Of a stretch of DNA of 64,000 bases, positions 39,791 through 49,016 are shown piece after piece. Every line of letters starts with the position of its first letter. Position 1 is the stretch's first letter. The stretch is from Desulfotomaculaceae bacterium (GTDB taxonomy: Bacteria > Bacillota > Desulfotomaculia > Desulfotomaculales > Pelotomaculaceae): the NCBI GenBank assembly GCA_028702695.1, contig JAQVOH010000001.1, positions 71,756-135,755 of the forward strand. Direction: 5' to 3'. The notes beneath the pieces were generated by a model. That model searched no databases, was not told the DNA's origin, and worked only from the letters and a program-made list of their open reading frames with translations. Both the position numbers and the translations under genes were made by a program.

Positions 39791-41059
39791 TTGTTGAATG
39801 GAAAGGTTTATGATAGGACAATTTCCAATAAATATCTTGGTGTACAGAGGAAAATTAATGGCGGCTCGCCTTTGGAAGCGAAGATAAAAGCGGAAGCTCA
39901 GTTGGCTAAATGGGCCAGACAGGAAAAGTTGCAAAAAGAGCGGGAACGCATTAAATTTTTAAAGGAACTGGCAGAACTTGACACCCGACAGGCCGAGTTT
40001 GCCATCAATACTTGTGACAGCATACTCAAAATCAACCTTTGTTCGGCTGCCAAACTTGATTGGGCTTCTTTTTACAATGACCAGCTATTACCCCCTTTCG
40101 TTTTTAAAGAGCACCCACCCCGCTACGAGCAGGTGGTCAGGGAAATGCGTGTCCCCCGTAAAAGTTTTTTTAGTGAACTTTTATTCCCATCCATTAGAAA
40201 AAAGCGGCTGGCGCTGGAGGATGCAGCCAGAGACAACTTCGAGGAACAAATGCGGGCTTATAACGCTAAGAAAGCATCTGCGCAGACCAGTTATGAGTTA
40301 GAGCGGGCAGCCTTTCATGATGAACAGTCTGGATTTAACCGCTCCGTGGATCAACTACAGTTGGATGTGGAAAAGGGAGAGCCAGCCGCCGTGGAAAGTC
40401 TGGTTCGCATAGCCCTGGCCAATCTCGAACTGCCGGATAAGTTTGAGGTGAGTTTTGACACCCATTATCACGGGCCGGAAAAGCTTATCGTGGTCAGCTG
40501 CATCCTGCCCGGACCTCTTGAAATGCCCCGGATAGTGAAATATGAATACCACGAGGAGGAAAACGGGACTTTGCCGGTAGAGATGGACCAGGCCAGCTTC
40601 GATGATTTTTATGAGTCAGCCTTATTGCAGATAACCCTGAGCGCTGTCCATAGAATATTCACATCTATGCCTGACAGGCAAATTCATATTGTGGGATTTA
40701 ATGGTCTAACTGGAGAGGGCGAATCCTGCATCCTTACCTGCAAAATATCCCGTGACCTTTTTGATTCAATAGACCTGGCCCGGGATGCACCTGATGTGTC
40801 GTTTCAAGCTATGCAGGGAGTAATGGTCAAACCCCTGACCGGTTTAACCCCGGTTGAGCCGCTCATATGGCCGGCAATACCTACTTTTCCCCGCCACGAA
40901 ACCGGTGGAATTACAACCAAACCGGACGGGCTGCACCAATCGGCTGCCTACCGGCCAGGCGAGCTCAAGAACGCAGCCAATAATCTCCTGGTAGGTTTAC
41001 TTGACCAAATTGAAAAGGATTTAATTAAACAACCTGACGGTAGTGATGTAGTCCACTGA
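39791..41059 (+). CDS. hypothetical protein, coiled-coil N-terminal half
   Basis: 422-aa ORF with GGAG RBS; no family recognised. Confidence 0.7.
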   Translation: MLNGKVYDRTISNKYLGVQRKINGGSPLEAKIKAEAQLAKWARQEKLQKERERIKFLKELAELDTRQAEFAINTCDSILKINLCSAAKLDWASFYNDQLLPPFVFKEHPPRYEQVVREMRVPRKSFFSELLFPSIRKKRLALEDAARDNFEEQMRAYNAKKASAQTSYELERAAFHDEQSGFNRSVDQLQLDVEKGEPAAVESLVRIALANLELPDKFEVSFDTHYHGPEKLIVVSCILPGPLEMPRIVKYEYHEEENGTLPVEMDQASFDDFYESALLQITLSAVHRIFTSMPDRQIHIVGFNGLTGEGESCILTCKISRDLFDSIDLARDAPDVSFQAMQGVMVKPLTGLTPVEPLIWPAIPTFPRHETGGITTKPDGLHQSAAYRPGELKNAANNLLVGLLDQIEKDLIKQPDGSDVVH

Positions 41060-41132
41060 ATTTCAGCAAATTTCTTACCACCCCATCTGTTATAATTAAG
41101 CTAGTTATATAATGCGGCAGGGGGTGTTTGAG

Positions 41133-41597
41133 ATGGATGCGCTGCTCAAAGATCTTGCGTTCTTTTACCGGGAACTTGATGAATTTTTGCAACCCTCCAC
41201 CAAGGACTGCGGACTGTGCGGTGAATGCTGCCTGAGGACAACCACGCTGCGAGTGTACCCCCCGGAAATGGAAAACATCAGGAGGTACGTGCAAAATGAC
41301 AGGTTGCTCAAGCTCTTTGAGAAGTTCACCAGTAATTCTATTATCAGCATCTGGGGCGATACTTCCGGCCATTGCCCTTTTCAGGAGGGATTGCTTTGCT
41401 CCATATATCCTGTCCGCCCCTATCACTGCCGTATTTACGGTCCTTACTACCACCAGGGACGTAGCCTCCTGAAAGGATGCGTCTACCAGGGAGAAGCCAA
41501 AAGCTATAGCAAGCGGGAAGAAATGCCCCGGATAGAGAAGCTCGACCTGCTTATTGAGAACTATCATAAACTGACCATAGAACCACAAAGCATGTAA
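41133..41597 (+). CDS. YkgJ-family cysteine cluster protein
   Basis: CGLCGECCLRTTTLRV...HCPFQEGLLCSIYPVRPYHCRIYG. Confidence 0.9.
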   Translation: MDALLKDLAFFYRELDEFLQPSTKDCGLCGECCLRTTTLRVYPPEMENIRRYVQNDRLLKLFEKFTSNSIISIWGDTSGHCPFQEGLLCSIYPVRPYHCRIYGPYYHQGRSLLKGCVYQGEAKSYSKREEMPRIEKLDLLIENYHKLTIEPQSM

Positions 41598-41644
41598 AAA
41601 CAATAAATCTCCCCATATTGTTTCATGCCTTCTTACCAGCCACA

Positions 41645-41696
41645 AAAAGTACCCCCTTATGATAGTGTTCAAACGCTACCATAAGGGGGTACTTTA
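41645..41696. terminator. bidirectional terminator hairpin
   Basis: AAGTACCCCCTTATG...CATAAGGGGGTACTT. Confidence 0.7.
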
Positions 41697-41780
41697 ATTA
41701 TCTGTCCGTTTTTCGGGGTTTTAGATCAAAACACGTCGGGGATTTTTTAATATATTTGACTGGAAGGGCTCGTGCCCGGT

Positions 41781-42272
41781 TTAGCCAATGTTTTTAAAGG
41801 CTTTAGGCGGAGACCCGCAGATGGGGCATTTTTCCGGAGCACTATTTTCATGAATGTAACCACAGACTGTACAAAGATAGTAATCTGTGTCAGCCTTGCT
41901 GTCCAGGGCAGCCAAAGCTTTTTGATAAAGGTCGGCATGGACTTTTTCCGCTTCGTTGGCAAATGTGAAAGCCCTTTTAGCCTGACTGTTCCCCTCAGCC
42001 TCAGCTGTCTGGATAAACCCAGGGTACATCTGAGTAAACTCATAGGTCTCCCCTTCGATGGCCCCCTGCAAATTTTCCGCAGTCGTTTTAATCCCACCCA
42101 GGACCCTCAGTTCCATTTGCGCATGGATCGCCTCGGCCTCAGACGCAGCCCTGAACAGCTTGGCCACACCGGGATACCCTTCATCATCAGCTTTTTTGGC
42201 AAAAGCCAGATATTTGCGGTTAGCCTGGGATTCCCCGGCAAAAGATTCTTTTAAGCATTTTTCTGTACTCAC
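41781..42272 (-). CDS. rubrerythrin (GTG start)
   Basis: Ferritin-like domain with ESQANRKYLAFAKKAD, C-terminal rubredoxin-like CTVCGYIH...CPICGSP. Confidence 0.95.
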   Translation of the reverse strand: MSTEKCLKESFAGESQANRKYLAFAKKADDEGYPGVAKLFRAASEAEAIHAQMELRVLGGIKTTAENLQGAIEGETYEFTQMYPGFIQTAEAEGNSQAKRAFTFANEAEKVHADLYQKALAALDSKADTDYYLCTVCGYIHENSAPEKCPICGSPPKAFKNIG

Positions 42273-42342
42273 GTATTTCCCTCCTTTTTCACTTTGGTGT
42301 TTAATTATCCCAATTATTTTGTAAATAATACCCACACCAATT

Positions 42343-42726
42343 TTATATTAAGGTGCTAAGACTAGCAAGCCTTTTAAGTGCTTTCAGGTTATCATTGTCT
42401 CCAGTCTTGGCCCGCTTCTCCAGGGCGACCATATTTAATACAGCTTGCGCCGGTTCACCGCATACGGCCGAATGGGGTTCTTCCACAAAGGAATCCAATT
42501 TGTCCCATAGCCAGTGATAGCGCCGCGCCCAAACGCTGGTCTGGTCCATGCCCTGCTGAACCACAGCCCACCTGCCGTCTCCAGTGAAAGCAAAGACATG
42601 ATGGCAGGTCCGTATTCCTCAACGACAGCCTCAATGATAGCAGAGCTTAAGTTTTACCATCCGTTCAAAGAGCCAGCGGGGACAGTGGTGGCCATGCAAG
42701 GGAAGGTTGGCTATGCCCGTTCGCAT
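42343..42726 (-). pseudogene. DUF763-family pseudogene with frameshift and internal deletion
   Basis: MRTGIANLPLHGHHCPRWLFERMVKL then frameshift, then SSAIIEAVVEEYGPAIMSLLS and, in another frame, WAVVQQGMDQTSVWARRYHWLWDKLDSFVEEPHSAV. Confidence 0.75.
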
Positions 42727-42881
42727 ATACATCACCTCTTAGCTAGGCTAATTATGCAACGAACACAGTTCTAGGCAACCTGGAGCAGTTAATAAATTCA
42801 AAACGGACCTAAAAGGTCCGACTGAAGTATAACAATATACTACTAAATAATTCAACCATTAAAATTATATATCAAGCTGAT

Positions 42882-43313
42882 TTAACCCTTGCTTCGCTCA
42901 CGTAAATACATGCCCCAGTCGCCATCAGTGATGACTTCGGCATGTTGCTTCAGCCACTCCCCCTTGGAGGGCGGCCAGAGGTACATGTGAGCCTTCACAG
43001 TTTCCCCTGTATCAAGATTTTCAACGTCAACAATCTCACGTAGCAGGTAGCTCTGACTTTCAACACCCGTGAATTTCTCAATCTCATCTATTTCCGGCAG
43101 TATGGACATGAGATCTCTGGTTTCATACATCACTCCCTGAACAATCCCGTCTCCCCCGAGTAGCACTACCGGATAGTTATCCTCCGGCAGGCGGTACATC
43201 GTGCCCCTGACCCTGGCTTTAAAGGTTTTTGGGTTGTGGTCCTTGATAAAACGGTTGTAGTTCTTCAACCCAGGAAGTAAAGTGCCGTAAATAAACATAT
43301 TGTGCAGATACAT
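42882..43313 (-). CDS. gamma-glutamylcyclotransferase family protein
   Basis: MFIYGTLLPGLKNYNRF...RGTMYRLPEDNYPVV. Confidence 0.88.
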   Translation of the reverse strand: MYLHNMFIYGTLLPGLKNYNRFIKDHNPKTFKARVRGTMYRLPEDNYPVVLLGGDGIVQGVMYETRDLMSILPEIDEIEKFTGVESQSYLLREIVDVENLDTGETVKAHMYLWPPSKGEWLKQHAEVITDGDWGMYLRERSKG

Positions 43314-43555
43314 TTAACCACCCCTCCCGTTTTTTGAAACCACACAAAAGATAGCTTTTTTAACGCTATTTTCCTGATTTTATTATATAGTATTTTGGTA
43401 ATAGTTTTTGTAGCATTTTAAAAATATTATAATAATTTCTTCAAACCCTACCTTGCGCCTTTGCTGTAGACTTAGGAAGGAAATAACCCTAGCATAGAGA
43501 ATACATTTATATTCTACACAAGAAGACAGTTTTAGACATGTGAAAAATTACAAAG

Positions 43556-44548
43556 GTGGTGTTGGGATTGCGGGAAAAAGTCCAATTCATGATGTTGCTT
43601 GTAGTGCTTTTATTAGTGGCAGGGTGCAGCAGTCAGGGCACTGGCAATAAGGAAGTTAAGGCCACCGTGCCTGAAAAAATTGTGGTACAGGCCCCGATGG
43701 GACCTCCTACCGCCCCGCTTTTCAAGATGGCTGAGAACAGCCCGCTCAAGGATACCAAGGTGGAACTGGTGATATACAAGTCCGTAGAGGAGGCTACCAC
43801 CCGAGCCGTAAAGGGTGAGGCTGACTTTACCGTACTGCCCGTTAACGTGGCAGCCAAATTATATAACAAAGGCGTCGGTATTTCCCTGGCTAATGTCAGT
43901 ACCTGGGGCATACTTTACCTGGTATCAGCTGACAGCACGGTCAGGGACTGGGGTGACCTGACTGGCCAGGACCTTTATGTGGGGGCCAGGGGTTCTACTC
44001 CAGACGTTCTGACCCAGTATCTGCTTGATAAAAACGGGCTGAACGCTGGCGAAGTCCGGCTGAACTACCTGGAATCACCGGAAATAGCACAGATGATGAT
44101 CAACGGGCTGGTTAAAAACGCTGTGTTGCCGGAACCAATGGTGACCCAGGTCCTTTTGAACAACAAAGAAGTCCGGGTAGTCAGGGATTTCTACAGCGAC
44201 TGGCAGAAATTCGAAACAGACTCAGCCGGACTACCTCAGGCCGGGATGGTTGTACGCAACGAATTCGCCAAAGCATACCCACAAGCATTAAGCGAGTTTC
44301 AACAAGCCTACGCCAGGGAACTGGATTCGACCATCGCTGACCCGGCCGGAGCCGCCCCACTAGTAGAAAAGAACCTGAAGATGCCTGCCCCGGTATTTAT
44401 CCAGAGCATGACGCGCACCCGCCTGAAATACGTTTCCGGCAGCGGGGCAAAAGCCGATGTCAATACCTATCTGACCCGACTTCTCGAATTGTCGCCGGAT
44501 ATGGTGGGAGGGAAGCTTCCCGATGAAAAATTCTTCCTGGCCGATTAG
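43556..44548 (+). CDS. ABC transporter substrate-binding lipoprotein (NitT/TauT family)
   Basis: Lipobox LLVAGCSSQ; periplasmic binding fold sequence. Confidence 0.88.
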   Translation: MVLGLREKVQFMMLLVVLLLVAGCSSQGTGNKEVKATVPEKIVVQAPMGPPTAPLFKMAENSPLKDTKVELVIYKSVEEATTRAVKGEADFTVLPVNVAAKLYNKGVGISLANVSTWGILYLVSADSTVRDWGDLTGQDLYVGARGSTPDVLTQYLLDKNGLNAGEVRLNYLESPEIAQMMINGLVKNAVLPEPMVTQVLLNNKEVRVVRDFYSDWQKFETDSAGLPQAGMVVRNEFAKAYPQALSEFQQAYARELDSTIADPAGAAPLVEKNLKMPAPVFIQSMTRTRLKYVSGSGAKADVNTYLTRLLELSPDMVGGKLPDEKFFLAD

Positions 44549-45275
44549 AAGCCTATTGCCTATTTCCGGTCTGGCCCTGTTTATCGTTCTCTGGCAAATA
44601 CTGTCCGGCCTTTATAACCATGTAATTATACCTTCACCTGTAGAGGTCGTGCGTTCCTTCTACGGCCTGGCAGTTGGCGGTGAGCTATGGGAACAGGGCC
44701 GTCACTCCATCGCGAGGGGACTGGCCGGGTTCGGGTTGGCAGTGGCAGCAGGCACTCCCCTCGGCCTCCTGATCGGACTAAATCCTGTTGCAGCCAGCCT
44801 CTTCCGGCCGGTAGTGGTGATTTTACAGGTTACTCCGCTGATTTCCTGGCTGCTGCTGGCAATGATCTGGATTGGTTTTAGTGGGGTGCCAGTCTTTATC
44901 GTTTTTGTGACGACCGTACCTTTGATCGTTATCAATGTCTTCCAGGGTGTAAACAGCATTGAACAGCAGTTGTTGCAGATGGCTTCGGTCTTTCGCATCG
45001 GCAAAGCGCGGGTGTTGCGGGAGATTTACCTGCCCCAGGTGGCGCCCTACCTCCTGGCCGGCATCTCCAATGCCCTGGGTGTGACCTGGAAGGCCGTAGC
45101 AATGGCAGAATTCCTAAGCGTTCAAGCAGGTATCGGGGCAAGTATGGCTGTGGCCAGGATCAACCTGGAGACAGCCGACCTTTTTGCCTGGACTGCTTCT
45201 CTAATCGGACTGGGTCTGGTAACGGACCGACTGCTATCCTACCTGACCCGCCGCAAACTGAGTCACTGGATGTGA
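44523..45275 (+). CDS. ABC transporter permease (SsuC/TauC family)
   Basis: TM permease with EAA-like region; overlaps preceding gene. Confidence 0.9.
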   Translation: MKNSSWPIRSLLPISGLALFIVLWQILSGLYNHVIIPSPVEVVRSFYGLAVGGELWEQGRHSIARGLAGFGLAVAAGTPLGLLIGLNPVAASLFRPVVVILQVTPLISWLLLAMIWIGFSGVPVFIVFVTTVPLIVINVFQGVNSIEQQLLQMASVFRIGKARVLREIYLPQVAPYLLAGISNALGVTWKAVAMAEFLSVQAGIGASMAVARINLETADLFAWTASLIGLGLVTDRLLSYLTRRKLSHWM

Positions 45276-46018
45276 TAGACAGCTTGATTGAATTTGAACA
45301 AGTTCATAAAGCCCTGGGACAGACCAGGGTTCTGGATGATTTTTCTTTTTCCGCCGGTAAAAACAAGATATTTTGCATCATCGGTCCTTCGGGCTGCGGT
45401 AAAACAACTATTCTGCAACTCATGGCCGGGCTGGAACAGCCCGATGCCGGACATATTACCGGGTTGGCTGGGCAGCGGGTAAGCTATGTATTTCAAGAAC
45501 CAAGGTTATTACCCTGGAAAACGGTAGCCGGGAACCTGGATTTTGTACTTCGGGATGTGGTCACTCCGGCCGAAAGGCAGAAACTCATTAAGGGTTACCT
45601 CAGCACGATGGGACTGTATGAATATCGTGACAGCTATCCCAAAGCCCTCAGCGGGGGTATGAAACAGCGCCTTGCCATCTGCCGGGCCTTTGCCTTCCCG
45701 CACGACCTGCTGCTCCTTGACGAACCCTTTAAGTCTCTGGACATGCCCCTGCGGCTGGGCCTGGTACGGTACGTGGTTAAAATGTGGCAGGCTGCCCCCC
45801 GCACCATTGTCTTCGTTACCCACGATATCATGGAAGCGCTGCTCCTAGGACACCAGATTATGGTTCTTTCAGCCAGGCCAACCGAAATCCGTGAGACTAT
45901 TGAGCTGGACCTGCCTCATGAGCAGCGTAACGTCGGCGAGGAACCGCTAACCTCACTTTACGCCAAAATGCTGGCTATGCTGGAAACTGAAAATAAAAAA
46001 TATTACCCGGGGCTGTGA
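45272..46018 (+). CDS. ABC transporter ATP-binding protein
   Basis: GPSGCGKTT, LSGGMKQRLAICRAF, LLLDEPFKSLD. Confidence 0.93.
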   Translation: MIDSLIEFEQVHKALGQTRVLDDFSFSAGKNKIFCIIGPSGCGKTTILQLMAGLEQPDAGHITGLAGQRVSYVFQEPRLLPWKTVAGNLDFVLRDVVTPAERQKLIKGYLSTMGLYEYRDSYPKALSGGMKQRLAICRAFAFPHDLLLLDEPFKSLDMPLRLGLVRYVVKMWQAAPRTIVFVTHDIMEALLLGHQIMVLSARPTEIRETIELDLPHEQRNVGEEPLTSLYAKMLAMLETENKKYYPGL

Positions 46019-46169
46019 TACATGGCCGCCCAACCTGTAAAATGCTGCTGTGAAACCTTCGACGCTTCTATTTATGGCTGCCCTATCTTTAGCCTGCGGG
46101 ATCATTTTGGTAAACTAAATAAGGGGGCTGTTTTTGACAGCTCCCTTTTTCAAGACTTATTTTCATGTT

Positions 46170-46490
46170 TTAGTCAGCGTAACGACGGTAATTACGGAAG
46201 CAATCACTGCAGTAGACAGGCTTGGATCCATCAGGCTGGAATGGCACCCTGGCTATCTGACCACAGTCATTGCAGGTTGCCTCATACATCTGCCGATCCT
46301 GCCTGTTGCCCTGTCCACCAGTGAACCTTCCCTGTTCACGACCACGGCTGTTCTTACGGGCAGCCCTGCAGGAGGGACACCTGGTAGGCTCGTTGGTAAA
46401 GCCTTTCTCGGCAAAAAACTCCTGTTCACCCGCTGTGAATTCAAATTCACTGCCACAATCCTTGCATAACAATGTTTTGCCTGTAAACAC
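46170..46490 (-). CDS. zinc-ribbon domain protein
   Basis: MFTGKTLLCKDCGSEFEFTAGEQEFFAEKGF...RCPSCR...CNDCGQIARVPF...VYCSDCF. Confidence 0.9.
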   Translation of the reverse strand: MFTGKTLLCKDCGSEFEFTAGEQEFFAEKGFTNEPTRCPSCRAARKNSRGREQGRFTGGQGNRQDRQMYEATCNDCGQIARVPFQPDGSKPVYCSDCFRNYRRYAD

Positions 46491-46799
46491 GAAAACATCT
46501 CCTTTCTTAGAATGCTCTGCACGGACGGATTATCAACCCTAATCAGGAGATGTCTATCGATCTTTAGCAGGCCTTCACATTATATCATTTTCACTAACCA
46601 TTTAAAACCTTAAACCCCGTATTAAGTAAAATATTTTGAATTGCAGGTAATTGTCTGTTATTGCGATAAACAGTATGCGGGGACACCATATTTATATATA
46701 ATTGACATGACCTTTTACCTCATGTTCAATTTAAATTAGAAACGGGTCAGCTGAAGCTACCATGCTTGAACCGTATTAATCGACAAAATTCAATAACAG

Positions 46800-47013
46800 T
46801 TAACAAAACTACGGAAGTTAAGTCCTTATTAATATGGGCAGCCCCTGGATTGCCACGACAGCGGTTGGCGCCGGGGCTCTCAGTTACAGTGCCCAAGGTA
46901 CAATCAACATCGAAGTGAACTCGTCCAGCTAAAGCTTGACATCAATACTTCGGTGGGGGAATCTACCCCCATCGAAGCGGAAAAGTGAACTCCCACTTAT
47001 AGAAGTGGGAGTC
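46800..47013 (+). mobile_element. possible IS200/IS605-like 3' end remnant
   Basis: Two strong hairpins in tandem (CTTCGGTGGGGG-AATCTA-CCCCCATCGAAG; CTCCCACTT-ATAG-AAGTGGGAG) after a short orphan coding-like segment; no transposase ORF. Confidence 0.35.
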
Positions 47014-47109
47014 TTATACTTGGATAAACAATCTTTGAAATGTTATAATGGCATCAAGTAACATGTACTTGATAATGCTAAATACGATAAAGAGCAAGGA
47101 GTGTTTTTA

Positions 47110-47700
47110 ATGTGTCCTGAAAAAGGCGACTGGGATAAGGTTATTGAGTTCCACGGTCATAGCTGCCCTGGCGTAGCCACAGGTTATCACGTAGCCATGG
47201 TTGCTTTGCAAAAGCTTCAGGCCATACGAGCCGGCGATGAAGAACTGGTCGCTATTGTAGAAAATGATTCCTGCGGCGTAGACGCCATCCAGGTTTTGAC
47301 CGGGTGCACCTTCGGCAAAGGAAACCTTATCTTTAACGACTTAGGGAAACAGGTCTACACCTTTGCCTGCCGCAACAGCGGCCGTGCTGTACGGGTTGCT
47401 GTCAAAGGTTCGGTCAGAAGCCAGGACCCTTCATTTGAAGAGCTCAGAGACAAAGTATACGGCGGGACTGCCTCAGAGCAAGAGCGTAAAGCTTTCCACG
47501 ACCACCAGCAGTCTCGCATCCGCTATATCCTGGATCTGCCCGACGACGAATTTTGCGAGATCTGGGAGATTAAAATCGAATTTCCCGCTAAGGCCAGTAT
47601 TTATGATTCTTACAACTGCGCCAAATGCGGTGAGCAGGTCATGGAGCCACGTGCCCGGGTTAAAGGTGGCATGATTGTCTGCCTGCCTTGCTCAGAATAA
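47110..47700 (+). CDS. FmdE-family protein with C-terminal zinc finger
   Basis: VIEFHGHSCPGVATGYHVAMVAL...ENDSCGVDAIQVLTGCTFGKGNL; C-terminal CAKCGE...CLPC. Confidence 0.92.
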   Translation: MCPEKGDWDKVIEFHGHSCPGVATGYHVAMVALQKLQAIRAGDEELVAIVENDSCGVDAIQVLTGCTFGKGNLIFNDLGKQVYTFACRNSGRAVRVAVKGSVRSQDPSFEELRDKVYGGTASEQERKAFHDHQQSRIRYILDLPDDEFCEIWEIKIEFPAKASIYDSYNCAKCGEQVMEPRARVKGGMIVCLPCSE

Positions 47701-47805
47701 ACCACAAAAATATAAAATTAATTTGATTTTTATGTATTTATTGGATATGATTAAACCTATAAGTGATTAGTAAATCAATATATTAAATTGTCAAGATAAG
47801 TTGTA

Positions 47806-47900
47806 TATCAAGCGGGGAGCTGAAGCAATTCGGCTGAGAAAGAACTTGGTTCTGACCCACAGACCTGATCTGGGTAATGCCAGCGTAGGGACAAGCAAGA
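47806..47900 (+). ncRNA. TPP riboswitch (THI element)
   Basis: CGGCTGAGAAAG...GACCTGATCTGGGTAATGCCAGCGTAGGGACAAGC consensus, upstream of thiamine-type ABC operon. Confidence 0.95.
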
Positions 47901-47923
47901 TCGTGCTTTAAGTTTGCGCGTTC

Positions 47924-47952
47924 AGGCCTTTTGCCCACAGGCATAAAGGCCT
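47924..47952 (+). terminator. hairpin in the riboswitch expression platform
   Basis: AGGCCTTTTGCC-CACA-GGCATAAAGGCCT followed by AATTTAATTT. Confidence 0.6.
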
Positions 47953-47980
47953 AATTTAATTTAAGGAGGTGTTGTCGGCA

Positions 47981-48265
47981 ATGCTTTGCAACGTCAGTCT
48001 GCAGGTTATTCCCATCGTACCCGAGGCAGAAGTATACCCGGTAGTTGACAAGGTTATTGACCTGATCAGGGAATCCGGCGTCAATTATGTTGTCGGTCCC
48101 ATGGAGACAACGATGGAAGGAGAACTTGACCTGCTCCTGGGGATTGTAGCCAGGGCGCAGGAGGTCTGCTTGCAAAACGGGGCCACTCGTGTCCTGTCGG
48201 TGGTTAAGATAGACTGTAAGGCAGGTGGTGTCACGATTGAGGAGAAAATTAACAAGTATCGCTAA
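47981..48265 (+). CDS. MTH1187/YkoF-type thiamine-binding protein
   Basis: VSLQVIPIVPEAEVYPVVDKVIDLIRESGVNYVVGPMETTMEGELD; directly after TPP riboswitch. Confidence 0.9.
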   Translation: MLCNVSLQVIPIVPEAEVYPVVDKVIDLIRESGVNYVVGPMETTMEGELDLLLGIVARAQEVCLQNGATRVLSVVKIDCKAGGVTIEEKINKYR

Positions 48266-49016
48266 CGGTGCAGTCCCGCTGGGGTTTGTAGTCTTGTTGC
48301 TGGTCACGTGGGAATACCTGGTGCGGTGGAAAGCCGTACAGGAATGGATTTTGCCCGGGCCTGTGCTCATAGCCAGGACCCTGGCCGGCAACCTGCCCTT
48401 AATCCTTAAACACACGCAAACCACGCTGATGGAATGCCTGGCAGGTTTTGCCCTGGCCATCGTCTTATCCTTTATTCTCGCGTTCGTCATGGACGAGGTA
48501 CCCCTTCTGAGGAGAGCTTTATACCCCCTGCTTATCGCCTCCCAGACCGTCCCGATCATATCAGTGGCCCCACTTTTTATCATCTGGTTCGGGTACGGCA
48601 TCATGCCCAAAATTATCGTAGTCATCCTGGTCTGTTTCTTTCCGATTGCTTTAAGCCTGCTGGGGGGTCTGGCGGCTGTAGACAGGGAGTACCTCGAACT
48701 CTTCAGGTCTATGAAAGCAACCCGGCTGGATATTTTTCGGATGGTCAAGCTACCTCTGGCGCTGCCTTCCTTCTTTTCCGGGCTGAAGATAGCTGCGTCT
48801 TACAGCGTCATGGGGGCGATCATCGGCGAGTGGTTGGGTGCTAAGGCGGGATTGGGCATGTACATGACCGTTGCCCAGCGCTCATTCCAGGTTGACCGCG
48901 TTTTTGCAGCCATTCTGACCATCACCGCCTTAAGCGCGGCCTTGTTTGCGCTGGTAGCCCTTATTGAAAGACTGGTCATTCCCTGGAATAGGTTAACAGA
49001 ATGGAGAGATTCATAA
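48225..49016 (+). CDS. ABC transporter permease, thiamine/HMP uptake
   Basis: SsuC/ThiX-like permease between riboswitch and NMT1-like SBP. Confidence 0.9.
   Translation: MVSRLRRKLTSIANGAVPLGFVVLLLVTWEYLVRWKAVQEWILPGPVLIARTLAGNLPLILKHTQTTLMECLAGFALAIVLSFILAFVMDEVPLLRRALYPLLIASQTVPIISVAPLFIIWFGYGIMPKIIVVILVCFFPIALSLLGGLAAVDREYLELFRSMKATRLDIFRMVKLPLALPSFFSGLKIAASYSVMGAIIGEWLGAKAGLGMYMTVAQRSFQVDRVFAAILTITALSAALFALVALIERLVIPWNRLTEWRDS

Noticed and set aside
46022-46324. ORF with KCCCETFDASIYGC directly after an ABC ATPase gene
   Set aside because: Cys-rich start was tempting as another vicinal-Cys protein, but there is no RBS and most of it is antisense to a convincing zinc-ribbon gene.
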